Shown: positions 8,091-17,983 of the stretch, in pieces | How positions within the stretch are numbered: the first letter of the stretch is position 1 | Layout of the letters: every line of letters starts with the position of its first letter | Assembly: GCA_013202965.1 (NCBI GenBank) | Contig: JABMQZ010000239.1 | Location: 1-39,342 of the forward strand | DNA: 39,342 nt | From: Bacteroidota bacterium | GTDB taxonomy: Bacteria > Bacteroidota > Bacteroidia > Bacteroidales > B18-G4 | Direction: 5' to 3' | Made by a program: the position numbers and the translations under genes | Notes under the pieces: generated by a model | Told to the model about the DNA's origin: nothing | What the model saw: the letters and a program-made list of their open reading frames with translations, nothing else | Database searches by the model: none

Positions 8091-9431
8091 ATGAATATTG
8101 TAATTGCAGGCGATGGAGAAGTGGGTTTGTACCTGGCCCAGGAACTGGCACTTGAGAATCATAATATTACCATAGTTGATCCTCATGAAGACCTGATCAG
8201 GATGGTTGGATCACATACCGACCTGATGGCTATAACAGGGGATTCCACTTCCGTGGAAGTTCTACAGAACGCCAATGTAAAAAAAGCCGACCTCCTGATT
8301 TCGGTTTTACATGACGAACGCACCAATATTGTAACTGCCGCCCTCGGCAAGCAACTGGGCGCAAAAAAGACCATTGCCAGGATAAATAACCTGGAGTACC
8401 TCAAACCTCAAAATGAGGATAGGTTTAAAAATATGGGGATTGATGCCCTGATTTGCCCGGAAGATATTGCGGCCAATGAAATTGCCAACCTGCTCCGCCA
8501 GACAGCCGCTACAGAGATTTTTGATTTTTCCGACGGAAAGCTGTCTCTTTTTTTAATCAAACTTGAAGACAATGCCCCGGTGGTTAATAAAACGCTGAAT
8601 GACGTGGTCGCTGAATTCCCTCATCTCAACTTTCGGGCAGTGGCAATTCACAGAAATTCCAATACCATCATTCCCAAAGGTGATGACATGTTCCTGACCA
8701 ATGACCTCTCTTATGTGATTACCAAGCCAGGGGGGATTGGGGACCTTATGAAACTTGCCGGTAAACAAAAAATTGAAATTAAAAATGTAATGATCGTTGG
8801 TGGTGGGCGTGTGGGCAGGAGCACAGCCAGAAAACTGGAAACCTCACTGCGGATAAAGCTTTTTGAAATTGATAAGGAAAAGAGTATGCAGCTGGCCAAT
8901 CACCTTGAACATACCCTGGTGATCAATGGAGATGCCCGTGATATACAGCTAATGGAGGATGAAGACATCCGTGGCATGGATGCTTTCATTGCTGTAACCG
9001 ATAGCTCTGAGACCAACATTCTTTCCTGTCTGCATGCACGAAAATTTGGTGTCAGACGTACCATAGCCCTTGTTGAAAACATTGACTACATTGACATCTC
9101 ACAGGATATAGGCATTGATACCATCATTAACAAGAAGCTGAGTACAGCAAGTTATATTGTCCGCTTTACAATGGATGCGGTTGTGACCTCCATCAAGTGC
9201 CTCAGTGGTATCAACGCGGAGGTGATGGAGTTGATGGCTAATCCTCACAGCACTGTGACAAAGAAACCAATCAGGGATTTACACCTGCCCAAAGGTGCGA
9301 TCATAGGAGGAATCATCAGGGGAAAGGATAGTTTTATTGCAATTGGCGATTTCCAGATTGAAGAAGGGGATAAGGTTGTTGTATTCTGCCTGCCTGAAGC
9401 CATTCATAAGGTGGATAAACTATTCCATTAA
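8091..9431 (+). CDS. trkA: Trk potassium uptake regulatory subunit TrkA
   Basis: 446 residues, a normal two-unit TrkA. Each half has an NAD-binding RCK fold followed by a TrkA_C domain. The first Rossmann loop is IAGDGEVGLYLAQEL (4-18), followed by acidic IVDPHED. The second is MIVGGGRVGRSTARKL (about 233-248). It forms the cytosolic gating ring of the Trk K+ channel/transporter and senses nucleotides. trkH starts 2 nt after its stop, so the two are one operon. The 92-bp gap before it contains only a weak promoter-like TATTTTGG (8061-8068). Confidence 0.96.
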   Translation: MNIVIAGDGEVGLYLAQELALENHNITIVDPHEDLIRMVGSHTDLMAITGDSTSVEVLQNANVKKADLLISVLHDERTNIVTAALGKQLGAKKTIARINNLEYLKPQNEDRFKNMGIDALICPEDIAANEIANLLRQTAATEIFDFSDGKLSLFLIKLEDNAPVVNKTLNDVVAEFPHLNFRAVAIHRNSNTIIPKGDDMFLTNDLSYVITKPGGIGDLMKLAGKQKIEIKNVMIVGGGRVGRSTARKLETSLRIKLFEIDKEKSMQLANHLEHTLVINGDARDIQLMEDEDIRGMDAFIAVTDSSETNILSCLHARKFGVRRTIALVENIDYIDISQDIGIDTIINKKLSTASYIVRFTMDAVVTSIKCLSGINAEVMELMANPHSTVTKKPIRDLHLPKGAIIGGIIRGKDSFIAIGDFQIEEGDKVVVFCLPEAIHKVDKLFH

Positions 9432-9433
9432 AC

Positions 9434-10897
9434 ATGAAGGACTGGAAAGGAATCAATTATAAAGTGATCATTCGAGTGATCGGGTTTCTGCTGGTCATTG
9501 AAGGCGTATTCATGCTTACCGGTCTTCCATTCTCTTTGTACTATTGTGAGGAAGGATGCTTATCATTGCTCTATTCAGGGCTCATTACCATGCTCATTGG
9601 TGGTTTGCTGTGGTTTTCCACGAGGAAACATCCAAAAAATATTGGGAAAAAAGAAGGTTATGTTATTGTTTCTGTCAGCTGGATAGTTATTTCTCTTTTC
9701 GGCACTCTGCCTTTTCTTTTCAGTGGCGCAATCCCAAATTTTACCAATGCATTTTTTGAAACAATGTCAGGTTTTACTACGACAGGGGCCACCATCCTTA
9801 CCGACATAGAATCCCTGCCCAAAGGAATTCTTTTCTGGAGAAGTATGACGCAATGGATTGGAGGAATGGGAATCATTGTATTTACTGTGGCATTACTTCC
9901 AATCCTTGGTATTGGCGGGATGCAGTTGTATGCAGCTGAAATGCCCGGAGTTACCAAAGACAAATTGCACCCACGGATCACGGCAACGGCAAAGAGGCTC
10001 TGGGGCATTTACGTCCTCTTCACGGTCCTGGAAACAGTATTGCTGATGTTCGGGGGCATGGACTTGTTCAATGCCTTATGCCATACATTCGGAACTGTGG
10101 CAACCGGCGGTTTTTCGCCAAACAACCTGAGCATCGCAACCTTTTCACCTTATATACAGTATGTTATCATTGTGTTTATGATCCTTGCCGGAACGAACTT
10201 CACACTGCATTATTTTGCTTTACACGGTCGATTTCGTAAGGTTTGGAAGAGCGAAGAATTTCGATATTTCATATACCTCATTCTTGCCGGCACCCTGATC
10301 ATCACACTGGTGCTGGCATTCAGCAAGGAAGGCATGCCATTCGAAAAAGCTTTTCGGTCTTCCTTTTTTCAGGTGGTTTCTATCATAACCACCACCGGGT
10401 TCATTACTGATAATTACCTGAACTGGCCGGGTATCGTCTGGTTTCTTCTTTTCCTGATGATGTTTGTTGGTGGGATGGCAGGGTCAACAGGTGGGGGAAT
10501 TAAGGTTTTAAGGCAACTGCTTTTACTCAAAAACAGCCTGCTCGAATTAAAAAGGTTGATTCATCCGCAGGCCATCATCCCTGTGAGGATGAACGGGAAG
10601 GTGGTGTCACAGGATATCATCTTTAAGGTCATGGCCTTTTTCCTGATCTATATCAGTTTTTTTATCTTTGGTTCAATGATAATGTCATTAATCGGACTGG
10701 ATGTATCTTCAGCTGTTGGCGCCACTGCAGCAACACTGGGAAATATTGGTCCCGGTATTGGTATGGTAGGGCCGGAAGACAACTATAATTTCATTCCATA
10801 TCTTGGAAAATGGATCCTTTCTTTCTTGATGCTGCTGGGACGTCTTGAGCTCTTTACCGTACTTATTCTTTTCTCTCCTGCTTTTTGGAAAAAATAG
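9434..10897 (+). CDS. trkH: Trk potassium uptake transmembrane subunit TrkH
   Basis: 487 residues, polytopic inner-membrane protein. The four selectivity-filter P-loops of the SKT superfamily are visible in order: SGFTTTGATIL, GTVATGGFSP, SIITTTGFIT and ATLGNIGPGIG. Each carries the conserved filter glycine. It conducts K+ and is gated by TrkA, encoded immediately upstream with a 2-nt gap. C-terminal SFLMLLGRLELFTVLILFSP is the usual TrkH ending. Transcription may continue into the glycosyltransferase genes, but a -7-like box at 10928 suggests a separate promoter there. Confidence 0.96.
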   Translation: MKDWKGINYKVIIRVIGFLLVIEGVFMLTGLPFSLYYCEEGCLSLLYSGLITMLIGGLLWFSTRKHPKNIGKKEGYVIVSVSWIVISLFGTLPFLFSGAIPNFTNAFFETMSGFTTTGATILTDIESLPKGILFWRSMTQWIGGMGIIVFTVALLPILGIGGMQLYAAEMPGVTKDKLHPRITATAKRLWGIYVLFTVLETVLLMFGGMDLFNALCHTFGTVATGGFSPNNLSIATFSPYIQYVIIVFMILAGTNFTLHYFALHGRFRKVWKSEEFRYFIYLILAGTLIITLVLAFSKEGMPFEKAFRSSFFQVVSIITTTGFITDNYLNWPGIVWFLLFLMMFVGGMAGSTGGGIKVLRQLLLLKNSLLELKRLIHPQAIIPVRMNGKVVSQDIIFKVMAFFLIYISFFIFGSMIMSLIGLDVSSAVGATAATLGNIGPGIGMVGPEDNYNFIPYLGKWILSFLMLLGRLELFTVLILFSPAFWKK

Positions 10898-10927
10898 GCC
10901 ATGCAGGCCGTTCAAGCGGAAATATAT

Positions 10928-10935
10928 TATCTTTG
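10928..10935 (+). promoter_or_regulatory. Bacteroidota -7 box (TATCTTTG) before the glycan gene cluster
   Basis: Perfect TAnnTTTG match 28 nt upstream of the ATG at 10964. No clear -33 TTTG at 19 bp. Confidence 0.5.
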
Positions 10936-10963
10936 AATTTGATCAATTTTGAAAAATCTTCAT

Positions 10964-11731
10964 ATGCATAAGCTTTCAGCAGTTATCATCACACTGAATG
11001 AAGAAAAAAATATCGCCCGATGTATCGGATCAGTTAAGGATATAGCGGATGATATAGTAGTAGTGGATTCCGGATCAACAGATCAAACAGAAGCTATTTG
11101 CATAGAAAAAGGAGCACGTTTTTTTGTTCATAAATGGGAAGGATATATTGAACAAAAAAACTATGCCAACACACTTGCCGAATATCCGTTAATCCTGTCA
11201 ATAGATGCTGATGAAGCCCTTTCAGAAGCTTTAAAGGAATCCATTCGTAAAGTGAAGGGAGACCCTCAGGCCGACGGATATGAAATGAACCGCATGACCA
11301 ATTACTGCGGAAAATGGATCAGGCATGGCGGGTGGTATCCCGACAGGAAGTTACGGCTGTTTCATCGTGATAAAATTGAATGGGGAGGGGAAAGGATCCA
11401 TGAAAGCATGGTTTTTAAGCTCCTAGGAGTTAAGACAGAGAAGATCCATGGTGATCTTTTGCATTATTCTTATTATACAATATCTGAACATATTGCCCAG
11501 GCGAATCATTTTACCAATATAACTGCTGAACTGGCAGTTGAGAAAGGCAGGAAAACAGGACTTCTCAAACTGATCTTTAGCCCCTGGATCAAGTTTATCA
11601 GGGATTACTTTATTAAATCCGGGTTTCTGGATGGATACTACGGATATATTATTTGCAAGATCTCAGCACAGGCCACCTTTATGAAATATGCCAAGATCAG
11701 GCAGTTAAGAAAAGGGGAAACGCGGAATTAA
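10964..11731 (+). CDS. Family 2 glycosyltransferase (WaaE/KdtX-like)
   Basis: 255 residues from ATG 10964 (MHKLSAVIITLNEEKN); a TTG 15 nt upstream is the only in-frame alternative. The GT-A fold is evident: IITLNEEKNI, VVVDSGSTDQT for the nucleotide-sugar, and IDADEAL as the DxD metal site. The C-terminal part (QANHFTNITAELAVEKGRKT, then SPWIKFIRDYFIKSGFLDG) is characteristic of the small single-domain LPS-core GT2 enzymes such as WaaE. It probably adds a sugar to lipid A-core on the cytosolic face of the inner membrane. It is followed by a GT9 enzyme with 10 nt between them. The exact sugar cannot be told. Confidence 0.88.
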   Translation: MHKLSAVIITLNEEKNIARCIGSVKDIADDIVVVDSGSTDQTEAICIEKGARFFVHKWEGYIEQKNYANTLAEYPLILSIDADEALSEALKESIRKVKGDPQADGYEMNRMTNYCGKWIRHGGWYPDRKLRLFHRDKIEWGGERIHESMVFKLLGVKTEKIHGDLLHYSYYTISEHIAQANHFTNITAELAVEKGRKTGLLKLIFSPWIKFIRDYFIKSGFLDGYYGYIICKISAQATFMKYAKIRQLRKGETRN

Positions 11732-11741
11732 GCCATTGTTT

Positions 11742-12752
11742 ATGGAAAACTTTCAGCGTATCATTATCAGCCGGACCGATAGCATTGGAGATGTAATCCT
11801 TAGCCTGCCTGTGGCAGGAATTTTAAAAAATGCTTTTCCTGAAGCCGAGATCATTTTTCTTGGAAGGTCATATACCAGTGATGTCATCAGGGCGTGCGAA
11901 TATGTTGATACTTTCATGAACTGGGATGAGATCCAGCAATTATCGCCACTTGAAAAGGTAGAAGCCTTTAAAAACATGAATGCCGGCCTCATCATTCATG
12001 TATTTCCCAGGGCAGAAATTGCAAGCATTGCTAAAAAGGCAGGAATCCCGTTGCGAATGGGGACAAGCAGCCGCCTCTATCATTGGTTTTCATGTAACCG
12101 TTTGGTACGTTTGTCGAGAAGAAAGTCGGACCTTCATGAAGCCCAACTAAACCTCATGCTGATAAAAAGTATTACTGAAAAAAACAGGGTGTCGCATGAA
12201 GAAATCGCCAGTCTCTACGGATTGACGAAAACAGAAAAGCTGGAGAAAAAATTCAGTGACTTGATTGATAGGGAAAGGTATAATCTGATCCTGCACCCAA
12301 AATCAAAAGGAAGTGCACGGGAATGGGGATTGGAAAATTTCAAAAAGCTCGTACATACTCTTCCGGCAAAAGATTTTAAAATATTTGTAAGTGGTACAGC
12401 TGAAGAAGGGATGTTAATAAAAGAATCAGGTTTCTTTAAAGATACTGAAGCAATTGACTTGAGTGGCAGCATGTCACTGGGGCAGCTGATGAGCTTTATT
12501 CAATCCTGCGACGGATTGGTGGCTGCCAGCACAGGGCCTTTGCACCTTGCTGCTGCCTTGGGTATTACAGCAGCGGGAATATACCCGCCCATCAGGCCCA
12601 TGCATCCCGGCAGGTGGGCTCCCATTGGAAAGAAAGCCAAATATATTGTTAAAGAAAAGTCATGTAACGACTGCCGAAAAGGAGGATCATGCCATTGCAT
12701 GCAAGATATTTCTCCTGAAGAAGTCCGTCAGGCCATTGCAGATGTTTCCTGA
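11742..12752 (+). CDS. Family 9 glycosyltransferase (heptosyltransferase-like)
   Basis: 336 residues from ATG 11742 (MENFQRIIISRTDSIGDVIL); the frame opens two codons earlier at a TTG. GT-B architecture typical of GT9: the N-terminal IIISRTDSIGDVIL loop, the mid-protein LILHPKSKGSAREWGLENF nucleotide-sugar region and the AASTGPLHLAAALGI donor site. Near the C-terminus there is a short Cys-rich stretch (CNDCRKGGSCHC) of the kind seen in several GT9 enzymes. Predicted to transfer ADP-heptose or a related sugar to LPS core. It is in line with the GT2 gene upstream and the O-antigen ligase-like gene downstream. Confidence 0.88.
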   Translation: MENFQRIIISRTDSIGDVILSLPVAGILKNAFPEAEIIFLGRSYTSDVIRACEYVDTFMNWDEIQQLSPLEKVEAFKNMNAGLIIHVFPRAEIASIAKKAGIPLRMGTSSRLYHWFSCNRLVRLSRRKSDLHEAQLNLMLIKSITEKNRVSHEEIASLYGLTKTEKLEKKFSDLIDRERYNLILHPKSKGSAREWGLENFKKLVHTLPAKDFKIFVSGTAEEGMLIKESGFFKDTEAIDLSGSMSLGQLMSFIQSCDGLVAASTGPLHLAAALGITAAGIYPPIRPMHPGRWAPIGKKAKYIVKEKSCNDCRKGGSCHCMQDISPEEVRQAIADVS

Positions 12753-12812
12753 GAAATATGATAAGCAAGACATCTATGGATTTAAACATACATTATTGAT
12801 CTCTGAAAGAAA

Positions 12813-14489
12813 GTGACAGCTAAGACAAATAATAAAATAAAGACATTATTATCCAATATGTATTTCTGGGGCCTGGTGCTTATGATCATTTCCATTCCCA
12901 TGTCGAAATACATGATGAGTGTATCTCAATTTACATTGACTGGAATTCTGATCCTGGAGTTCATTCACCTGGAAAGAGTTAAAAGCTTTTTTAAGAAAAC
13001 CAAATGGTATTTGATCATCATAATGGTGATCCCTATGGCCTTGATCTGGGCAGGAAAAAGTATTTCACAAATCTTCTCAATATTCTTCCGGTCCAAGAAC
13101 CTGCCTGCAATCGTCTTCTTCTCCCTCTATCTGATGCATGTCATTGGCTTGCTTTTTACGGTTGATTTTGACTATGCATTAAAGGATTTACGGGTTAAAT
13201 TGCCACTGCTCGTATTGCCGGTAGTAATTTCTGTATCCGAACCCCTGAACTGGAAAAAATTCAGGCTGCTTATGTTGCTTTTTACTGCTGCTGTCATCGC
13301 CGGAACCCTTTACAGCACTCATTATTTACTGACAAAGGATATTCATGACCTTCGGGAGATTTCAATTTTTATCTCTCACATTCGTTTCAGTCTTCTCATC
13401 AGCATTAGCATCTTCGTATTAAGCTATTTTGCGATCAGAGGGCGTGATCTTCCGAAATATTTCCGGTCGATCCTTCTCATATTTACAGTATGGTTGCTTT
13501 TCTACCTGGTGTTATCAGCTTCAGTGACAGGACTGGTGGTGCTGATTTTAACAGTGTTTGTATTGGCTGTGTTTTACACCCTGAAAAAAAAGAGCCTGTA
13601 TTCCCGTATCGCCACCGTGATATTATTTATCGCTCCGATAGTATTACTCGTTTTTATCATGGGAATTATCAGCGATGTTTATAAAGTACACAGGGTGGAT
13701 TTTTCAACTTTGGAAAAACAAACCGCACTTGGAGCCACATACGAGCATGACACCACCAAGCTGCAGACAGAAAATGGTTATTATGTGAACTTATATATTG
13801 CAACAAATGAAATGCGTCAAGCCTGGAATAAGAGAAGTATATATGATTTTGACGGAAAGGATAAGAAGACGCAGAAAATTAAATATACCCTGATCCGCTA
13901 CCTGACATCCAAAGCCTACCGGAAAGATGCAAAAGGTGTTGAAATGCTTTCAGAGGAAGATATTACGCTTATTGAGGATGGGGAAGCAAGCGCTCATTAT
14001 CATGAACACTCAGATTTTTACATCAGGCTATATAAGATCATCTGGGAGGCCCAGCAGTATTTGCGTAAAGGTGATCCCAGCGGTCATTCGGCTATGCAGC
14101 GAGTAGAGTTCTGGAAAACCTCAATACTTATCATCAAACAATATCCTGTTTTCGGGGTAGGCACAGGCGATATGAATATTGCCTTTAAGCGACAGTATGA
14201 ACTTATGAAAAGCCCTTTGGAGCCCGAATTTCGATGGAGGTCGCATAATCAGTTTTTGTCGATAACAGTTGGATTTGGCCTGATCGGGTTGATCTGGTTT
14301 ATCGTAGTACTCCTTTATCCCCCGATCAAAACCGGTCGAATGACTGATTACTTTTATATGACATTCTTTGTGATCATGATGCTATCCATGATCTCGGAAG
14401 ATACTATTGAAAGCCAGGCAGGGGTTACTATTTTTGCGTTTTTCACTTCCCTCTTCCTGTTTGGAAAGAAGGACAAAACACCCATCTAA
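12813..14489 (+). CDS. O-antigen ligase/polymerase-like membrane protein (Wzy_C family)
   Basis: 558 residues from a GTG at 12813; the ATG at 12858 (MYFWGLVLMI) is an alternative start, so the N-terminus is uncertain. About ten or more hydrophobic segments. A large polar periplasmic loop (about 295-430) precedes the Wzy_C signature: RVEFWKTSILIIKQYPVFGV, GTGDMN and then WRSHNQFLSITVGFGLIGL with the conserved HN. Members ligate or polymerise O-antigen on lipid-linked carriers at the periplasmic face. Its place after two LPS-type glycosyltransferases supports a WaaL/Wzy role. In Porphyromonas the WaaL-type ligase is required to make A-LPS, the T9SS cargo anchor; a link to PorZ here is inference. 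The loop is long for the family. Confidence 0.8.
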   Translation: MTAKTNNKIKTLLSNMYFWGLVLMIISIPMSKYMMSVSQFTLTGILILEFIHLERVKSFFKKTKWYLIIIMVIPMALIWAGKSISQIFSIFFRSKNLPAIVFFSLYLMHVIGLLFTVDFDYALKDLRVKLPLLVLPVVISVSEPLNWKKFRLLMLLFTAAVIAGTLYSTHYLLTKDIHDLREISIFISHIRFSLLISISIFVLSYFAIRGRDLPKYFRSILLIFTVWLLFYLVLSASVTGLVVLILTVFVLAVFYTLKKKSLYSRIATVILFIAPIVLLVFIMGIISDVYKVHRVDFSTLEKQTALGATYEHDTTKLQTENGYYVNLYIATNEMRQAWNKRSIYDFDGKDKKTQKIKYTLIRYLTSKAYRKDAKGVEMLSEEDITLIEDGEASAHYHEHSDFYIRLYKIIWEAQQYLRKGDPSGHSAMQRVEFWKTSILIIKQYPVFGVGTGDMNIAFKRQYELMKSPLEPEFRWRSHNQFLSITVGFGLIGLIWFIVVLLYPPIKTGRMTDYFYMTFFVIMMLSMISEDTIESQAGVTIFAFFTSLFLFGKKDKTPI

Positions 14490-14502
14490 TAAAATAAACT
14501 GG

Positions 14503-15468
14503 ATGAGCAGTGATAATTATATGAAAGAATGGCTGGTTATTGTTAATCCCAATGCCGGCAGCCGGAAAGGGGAAAAGGACTGGCCAAAAATACAAGAGGC
14601 CCTGACAAAACAAGGGTTTTCTTTCAAAGCAGTTTTCACGGAAAACAAGCATCATGCAATAGAATTAACATCAAAACTGGTGGCCACGGGCTTCAGAAAG
14701 CTGATCGTTATAGGGGGGGATGGAACCCTGAATGAGGTGGTGAACGGTATTTTCAGGCAGGATTCCTGCTCAGTGGAAGACCTGCTCCTTAGCATAATCC
14801 CCGTTGGTACAGGGAATGACTGGTGCAGAATGTACGGCATCCCGAAAAAATATAAGCACGCTATAAAAATAATTAAGCAGGGCCATACCTTTGTTCAGGA
14901 TGTTGGCTTTGTTACATACCATGATCAACAGGAAGAACATGAAAGATATTTCATTAATGTTAGCGGCATGGGATATGATGCATTGGTAGCACAAAAAACC
15001 AATAAGATGAAAGATAAGGGTAAAGGTGGAGCCCTGTCTTACCTTTTTAACATTTTTAGCGGGCTGTTCCAGTATAAATTTACTCATTTTGATATAGATG
15101 TAGACGGAGAGCGAGTGTTCAGCGGCAGGGTGTTGAGCATGAACCTTGGGATTTGCAAGTATAATGGAAGCGGGCTGATGCAGCTTCCTCATGCAATCCC
15201 TGATGATGGTCTGCTGGACATCACCGTGATCAAGGCAACATCAAAATTCAATATGGTAAAACATGTGGCAAAACTCTATGATGGCTCTTTTGTAAAATTG
15301 AAATTTGTCAATACATACAGGGGTGAAAACTGTAAGATCGTATCAAGGCCCAGCGGTTCGGTATACCTGGAAGCAGACGGGGAATCCCTGGGGCATTCAC
15401 CTCTTTATTTTTCTGTTCTGACCAAAGCATTGAAGTTTATTATTCCTAAACATCAAAATGGGGAATAA
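14503..15468 (+). CDS. Diacylglycerol/lipid kinase (YegS/DagK family)
   Basis: 321 residues from ATG 14503; family alignments begin near the second ATG at 14521 (MKEWLVIVNPNAG), so that start is equally likely. Seen: VNPNAGSRKG phosphate loop, GGDGTLNEVVNGI nucleotide signature and IPVGTGNDWCRMYGIP. The C-terminal beta domain ends with SVYLEADGESLGHSPL. It phosphorylates diacylglycerol or a related lipid with ATP on the cytosolic side. It follows the O-antigen ligase-like gene by 13 nt and probably belongs to the same transcript. It may recycle lipid released by surface-glycan synthesis (inference). Confidence 0.9.
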   Translation: MSSDNYMKEWLVIVNPNAGSRKGEKDWPKIQEALTKQGFSFKAVFTENKHHAIELTSKLVATGFRKLIVIGGDGTLNEVVNGIFRQDSCSVEDLLLSIIPVGTGNDWCRMYGIPKKYKHAIKIIKQGHTFVQDVGFVTYHDQQEEHERYFINVSGMGYDALVAQKTNKMKDKGKGGALSYLFNIFSGLFQYKFTHFDIDVDGERVFSGRVLSMNLGICKYNGSGLMQLPHAIPDDGLLDITVIKATSKFNMVKHVAKLYDGSFVKLKFVNTYRGENCKIVSRPSGSVYLEADGESLGHSPLYFSVLTKALKFIIPKHQNGE

Positions 15469-15525
15469 AAAAATCTTTGAAATTGATTATCCTCTGGGCA
15501 AGCCACGAGGAATCATTTGATTGAA
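15467..15525 (+). repeat. Interspersed intergenic repeat, type A copy 2
   Basis: Begins at the stop codon of the lipid kinase gene. The A-rich lead and ATCTTTGAAATTGATTATCC are identical to positions 10-40. It continues into CCTCTGGGCAAGCCACGAGG and AATCATTTGATTGAA, the same 3' end as the type B copies at 25591 and 32114. Confidence 0.75.
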
Positions 15526-15582
15526 CATTATTCAAGACTTTATTAATCTTTAGAATACAGTCCTTTAACTAAAATATCAACA

Positions 15583-15987
15583 ATGGAATTCCCCCATATT
15601 AATTACTGGGCAGTGATGGTGGCTGCAGTTTCAAGCTTTGCCCTTGGAAGTTTATGGTATTCTCCTCTCATGTTTGAAAAACCATGGATGAAAGAACTTG
15701 GCTTCACCAAAGAAGGAATGAAAAATACCAGTATGCTAAAGATCTTTGGCATTGCATTTATCCTGATGTTTATTATTGCATTCAACCTTGCAGCATTCAT
15801 AGGAACTGAATCTGACTGGAAGTCCGGGATGATGGCAGGAGCGCTGGGCGGTATCGGATGGATTGCCGCTGCAATTGGAGTGAATTACCTGTTTGAAAGA
15901 AAATCCTTCAGCCTCTTCCTGATCAATGCAGGATATATGGCTGTGTCTTTAATAATTATGGGGGCTATATTGGGCGCCTGGAAATAA
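15583..15987 (+). CDS. DUF1761 family membrane protein
   Basis: 134 residues with four hydrophobic segments (about 6-24, 48-70, 81-102, 110-130). The opening NYWAVMVAAVSSFALGSLWY SP-type region and the repeated Gly/Ala-rich helices match DUF1761, small inner-membrane proteins of unknown function. It stands alone between a type A repeat and the 3' end of ispG. The gap upstream (15526-15582) has only a weak promoter-like TAATCTTTAG. No function is claimed. Confidence 0.8.
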   Translation: MEFPHINYWAVMVAAVSSFALGSLWYSPLMFEKPWMKELGFTKEGMKNTSMLKIFGIAFILMFIIAFNLAAFIGTESDWKSGMMAGALGGIGWIAAAIGVNYLFERKSFSLFLINAGYMAVSLIIMGAILGAWK

Positions 15988-16020
15988 TTAGCTGAGCCTA
16001 CAACTCGTAGCGGAGGGGAA

Positions 16021-17763
16021 TCATACATTTCTGATTAACTCTAGCAATTCCTCTAGCGCATGCTCTTCAGGAATCTTGGTTTTTACCGGTTTTCCATTGT
16101 GATACAGGCTGATTTTCCCATTTCCCTCACCAACATAACCAAAATCGGCATCTGCCATTTCGCCGGGACCGTTCACAATACATCCCATAACCGCAATCTT
16201 TATGTTTATCAGCCCGGAAGTATTTTCTTTGATCTTTTTCAGGGCATCCTGAATGTCAAATTCTGTCCTCCCGCAACCCGGACATGAGATATACTCTGTT
16301 CCGGTAATCCGGCGTCCGGTAGCCTGCAAGGTTGCAAAAATAAGTTCCTGATGCCTGACAAGACTTTTCCCTTGATTTCTTATCCAGAAGCCATTCCCAA
16401 GATCCCGGAGAATCAAGGCCGATAAGTCGGCAGAACACTTTAACATCAGGGATTCATGATCACGCTCATAATAATCCAGCTTCACAAGTACAGGATATCT
16501 GCATTTTTCCCTTTCCAGCAAGGAAAACATTTTTATGATCTCCCTTAGCTCTCCATTTTTTCCGGAAAAGAGTAGTATCCTGCCTTCTGAAGGTTTAGTC
16601 TCTGAAGCAAGAAATTTTTTCATGGCTTTATATGCTGAGAATTCAATGATATGAAAACTCTTTACATCCGGCACTTTGCCACCCGCCGGCATTATTTGAT
16701 AGCTGTAATTTTTAAAATCTTTAAACTTATTGTTGGATATATGAAGGAGGTCGGCATTCGGAAATAAAGTTTTGCGCTTGCTCTTTTCACCAACAACAAG
16801 CACAGGCAGGTTTTCACCAAAAATGCCGGTTCTTACAGTATTTTTATAATGATACATTCCCGTGTCATCCAGGCTGCTGAATTTCTGCTTGCCTTTCCTG
16901 ATATCTTCATATTGCCGGATAAGTTCCCGGGCAACCGGAATTTCAGCCACCGGGTCTTCTGTTAAGGAAACCCGTATGGTATCCCCGATGCCTTTTGCAA
17001 GCAAGGGTCCGATACCGGCGGCAGACCTGATCCTGCCATCCTCTCCCTCGCCGGCTTCTGTAACACCCAGGTGGAGCGGATAGTCCATACCCTTTGCTGA
17101 CATAGTTTTTACAAGTTGTTCGGTGGCATTGATCATGGTGGCAACATGGCTTGATTTCATTGAAACCACAAGGTCATTGAACCCTTCATCCCGGCATATT
17201 TCAAGGAATTCCATGGCAGAAGCAAGCATGCCTGCCGCCGTATTGCCATACTTTTTCATAATCCGTTCCGATAAAGAACCATGATTCACACCCACCCTAA
17301 TCACAGTTCCGTGTTCCCGGCATATCTTTATTAAACGTTTTACTCCTTCTCTAATGAAATCCGGATGAGGTTCTGTGGTTTTCAGGTTTTTACTTTTCGA
17401 AAGGAAATACTGCTTATCGATATAATTGCCCGGATTTATCCTGATCTTGTGTACAATTGCAGCGGCTACTTCAGCCACTTTAGGATTGAAGTGTATGTCG
17501 GCAACCAGGGGTATGTTCAAGCCGGTCTTTTCCAATCTATTGCGGATAACACCCAGGTTTTCAGCCTCCCGTACATTTCTTGCTGTAATGCGAACAAGTT
17601 CGCAGCCTGCTTCCTGCAATTGCAGAACCTGCCTCACTGTGGCTTCAGTGTCCATGGTGCGTGTATTGGTCATGGACTGTATACGAACAGGCATATCCCC
17701 CCCCAGGGATAAGCTGCCTATATGTAGTATCCTTGATTTGTATATGCCATTATAGAATTCCAT
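16021..17763 (-). CDS. ispG: 4-hydroxy-3-methylbut-2-en-1-yl diphosphate synthase, insert-bearing type
   Basis: 580 residues from ATG 17763 (MEFYNGIYKS); an in-frame TTG six codons upstream is unlikely. It converts MEcPP to HMBPP in the MEP isoprenoid pathway using a [4Fe-4S] cluster. The N-terminal TIM barrel (about 1-290) shows RIQSMTNTRT, PLVADIHFNP and HLGVTEAGEGEDG. The C-terminal cluster domain has Cys494 and Cys497 (CPGCGRTEFD), Cys528 and Glu535 (GCIVNGPGE). Between them is an extra domain of roughly 200 residues (about 295-485), the plant/Bacteroidota/Chlamydia form rather than the short E. coli form. It is convergent with the DUF1761 gene and divergent from porZ. Confidence 0.96.
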   Translation of the reverse strand: MEFYNGIYKSRILHIGSLSLGGDMPVRIQSMTNTRTMDTEATVRQVLQLQEAGCELVRITARNVREAENLGVIRNRLEKTGLNIPLVADIHFNPKVAEVAAAIVHKIRINPGNYIDKQYFLSKSKNLKTTEPHPDFIREGVKRLIKICREHGTVIRVGVNHGSLSERIMKKYGNTAAGMLASAMEFLEICRDEGFNDLVVSMKSSHVATMINATEQLVKTMSAKGMDYPLHLGVTEAGEGEDGRIRSAAGIGPLLAKGIGDTIRVSLTEDPVAEIPVARELIRQYEDIRKGKQKFSSLDDTGMYHYKNTVRTGIFGENLPVLVVGEKSKRKTLFPNADLLHISNNKFKDFKNYSYQIMPAGGKVPDVKSFHIIEFSAYKAMKKFLASETKPSEGRILLFSGKNGELREIIKMFSLLEREKCRYPVLVKLDYYERDHESLMLKCSADLSALILRDLGNGFWIRNQGKSLVRHQELIFATLQATGRRITGTEYISCPGCGRTEFDIQDALKKIKENTSGLINIKIAVMGCIVNGPGEMADADFGYVGEGNGKISLYHNGKPVKTKIPEEHALEELLELIRNV

Positions 17764-17983
17764 CCCTTGATATTTATGCAATTATATTATCGAATTATTA
17801 AACATTTACAAGAAAGCAGGCAACCATATGGTAAAAATACTATTCTTACAATAAATACAAGAAATATTAGTTAATCATATGACTAAAATGTCAAGCCGAA
17901 TAGGTATTTTTGACAATCTTTTTTCAATCCGGGATTTGTGCTTTGACAAAGTCCGGCACTGCATATTAATAAAACTCTTCCTG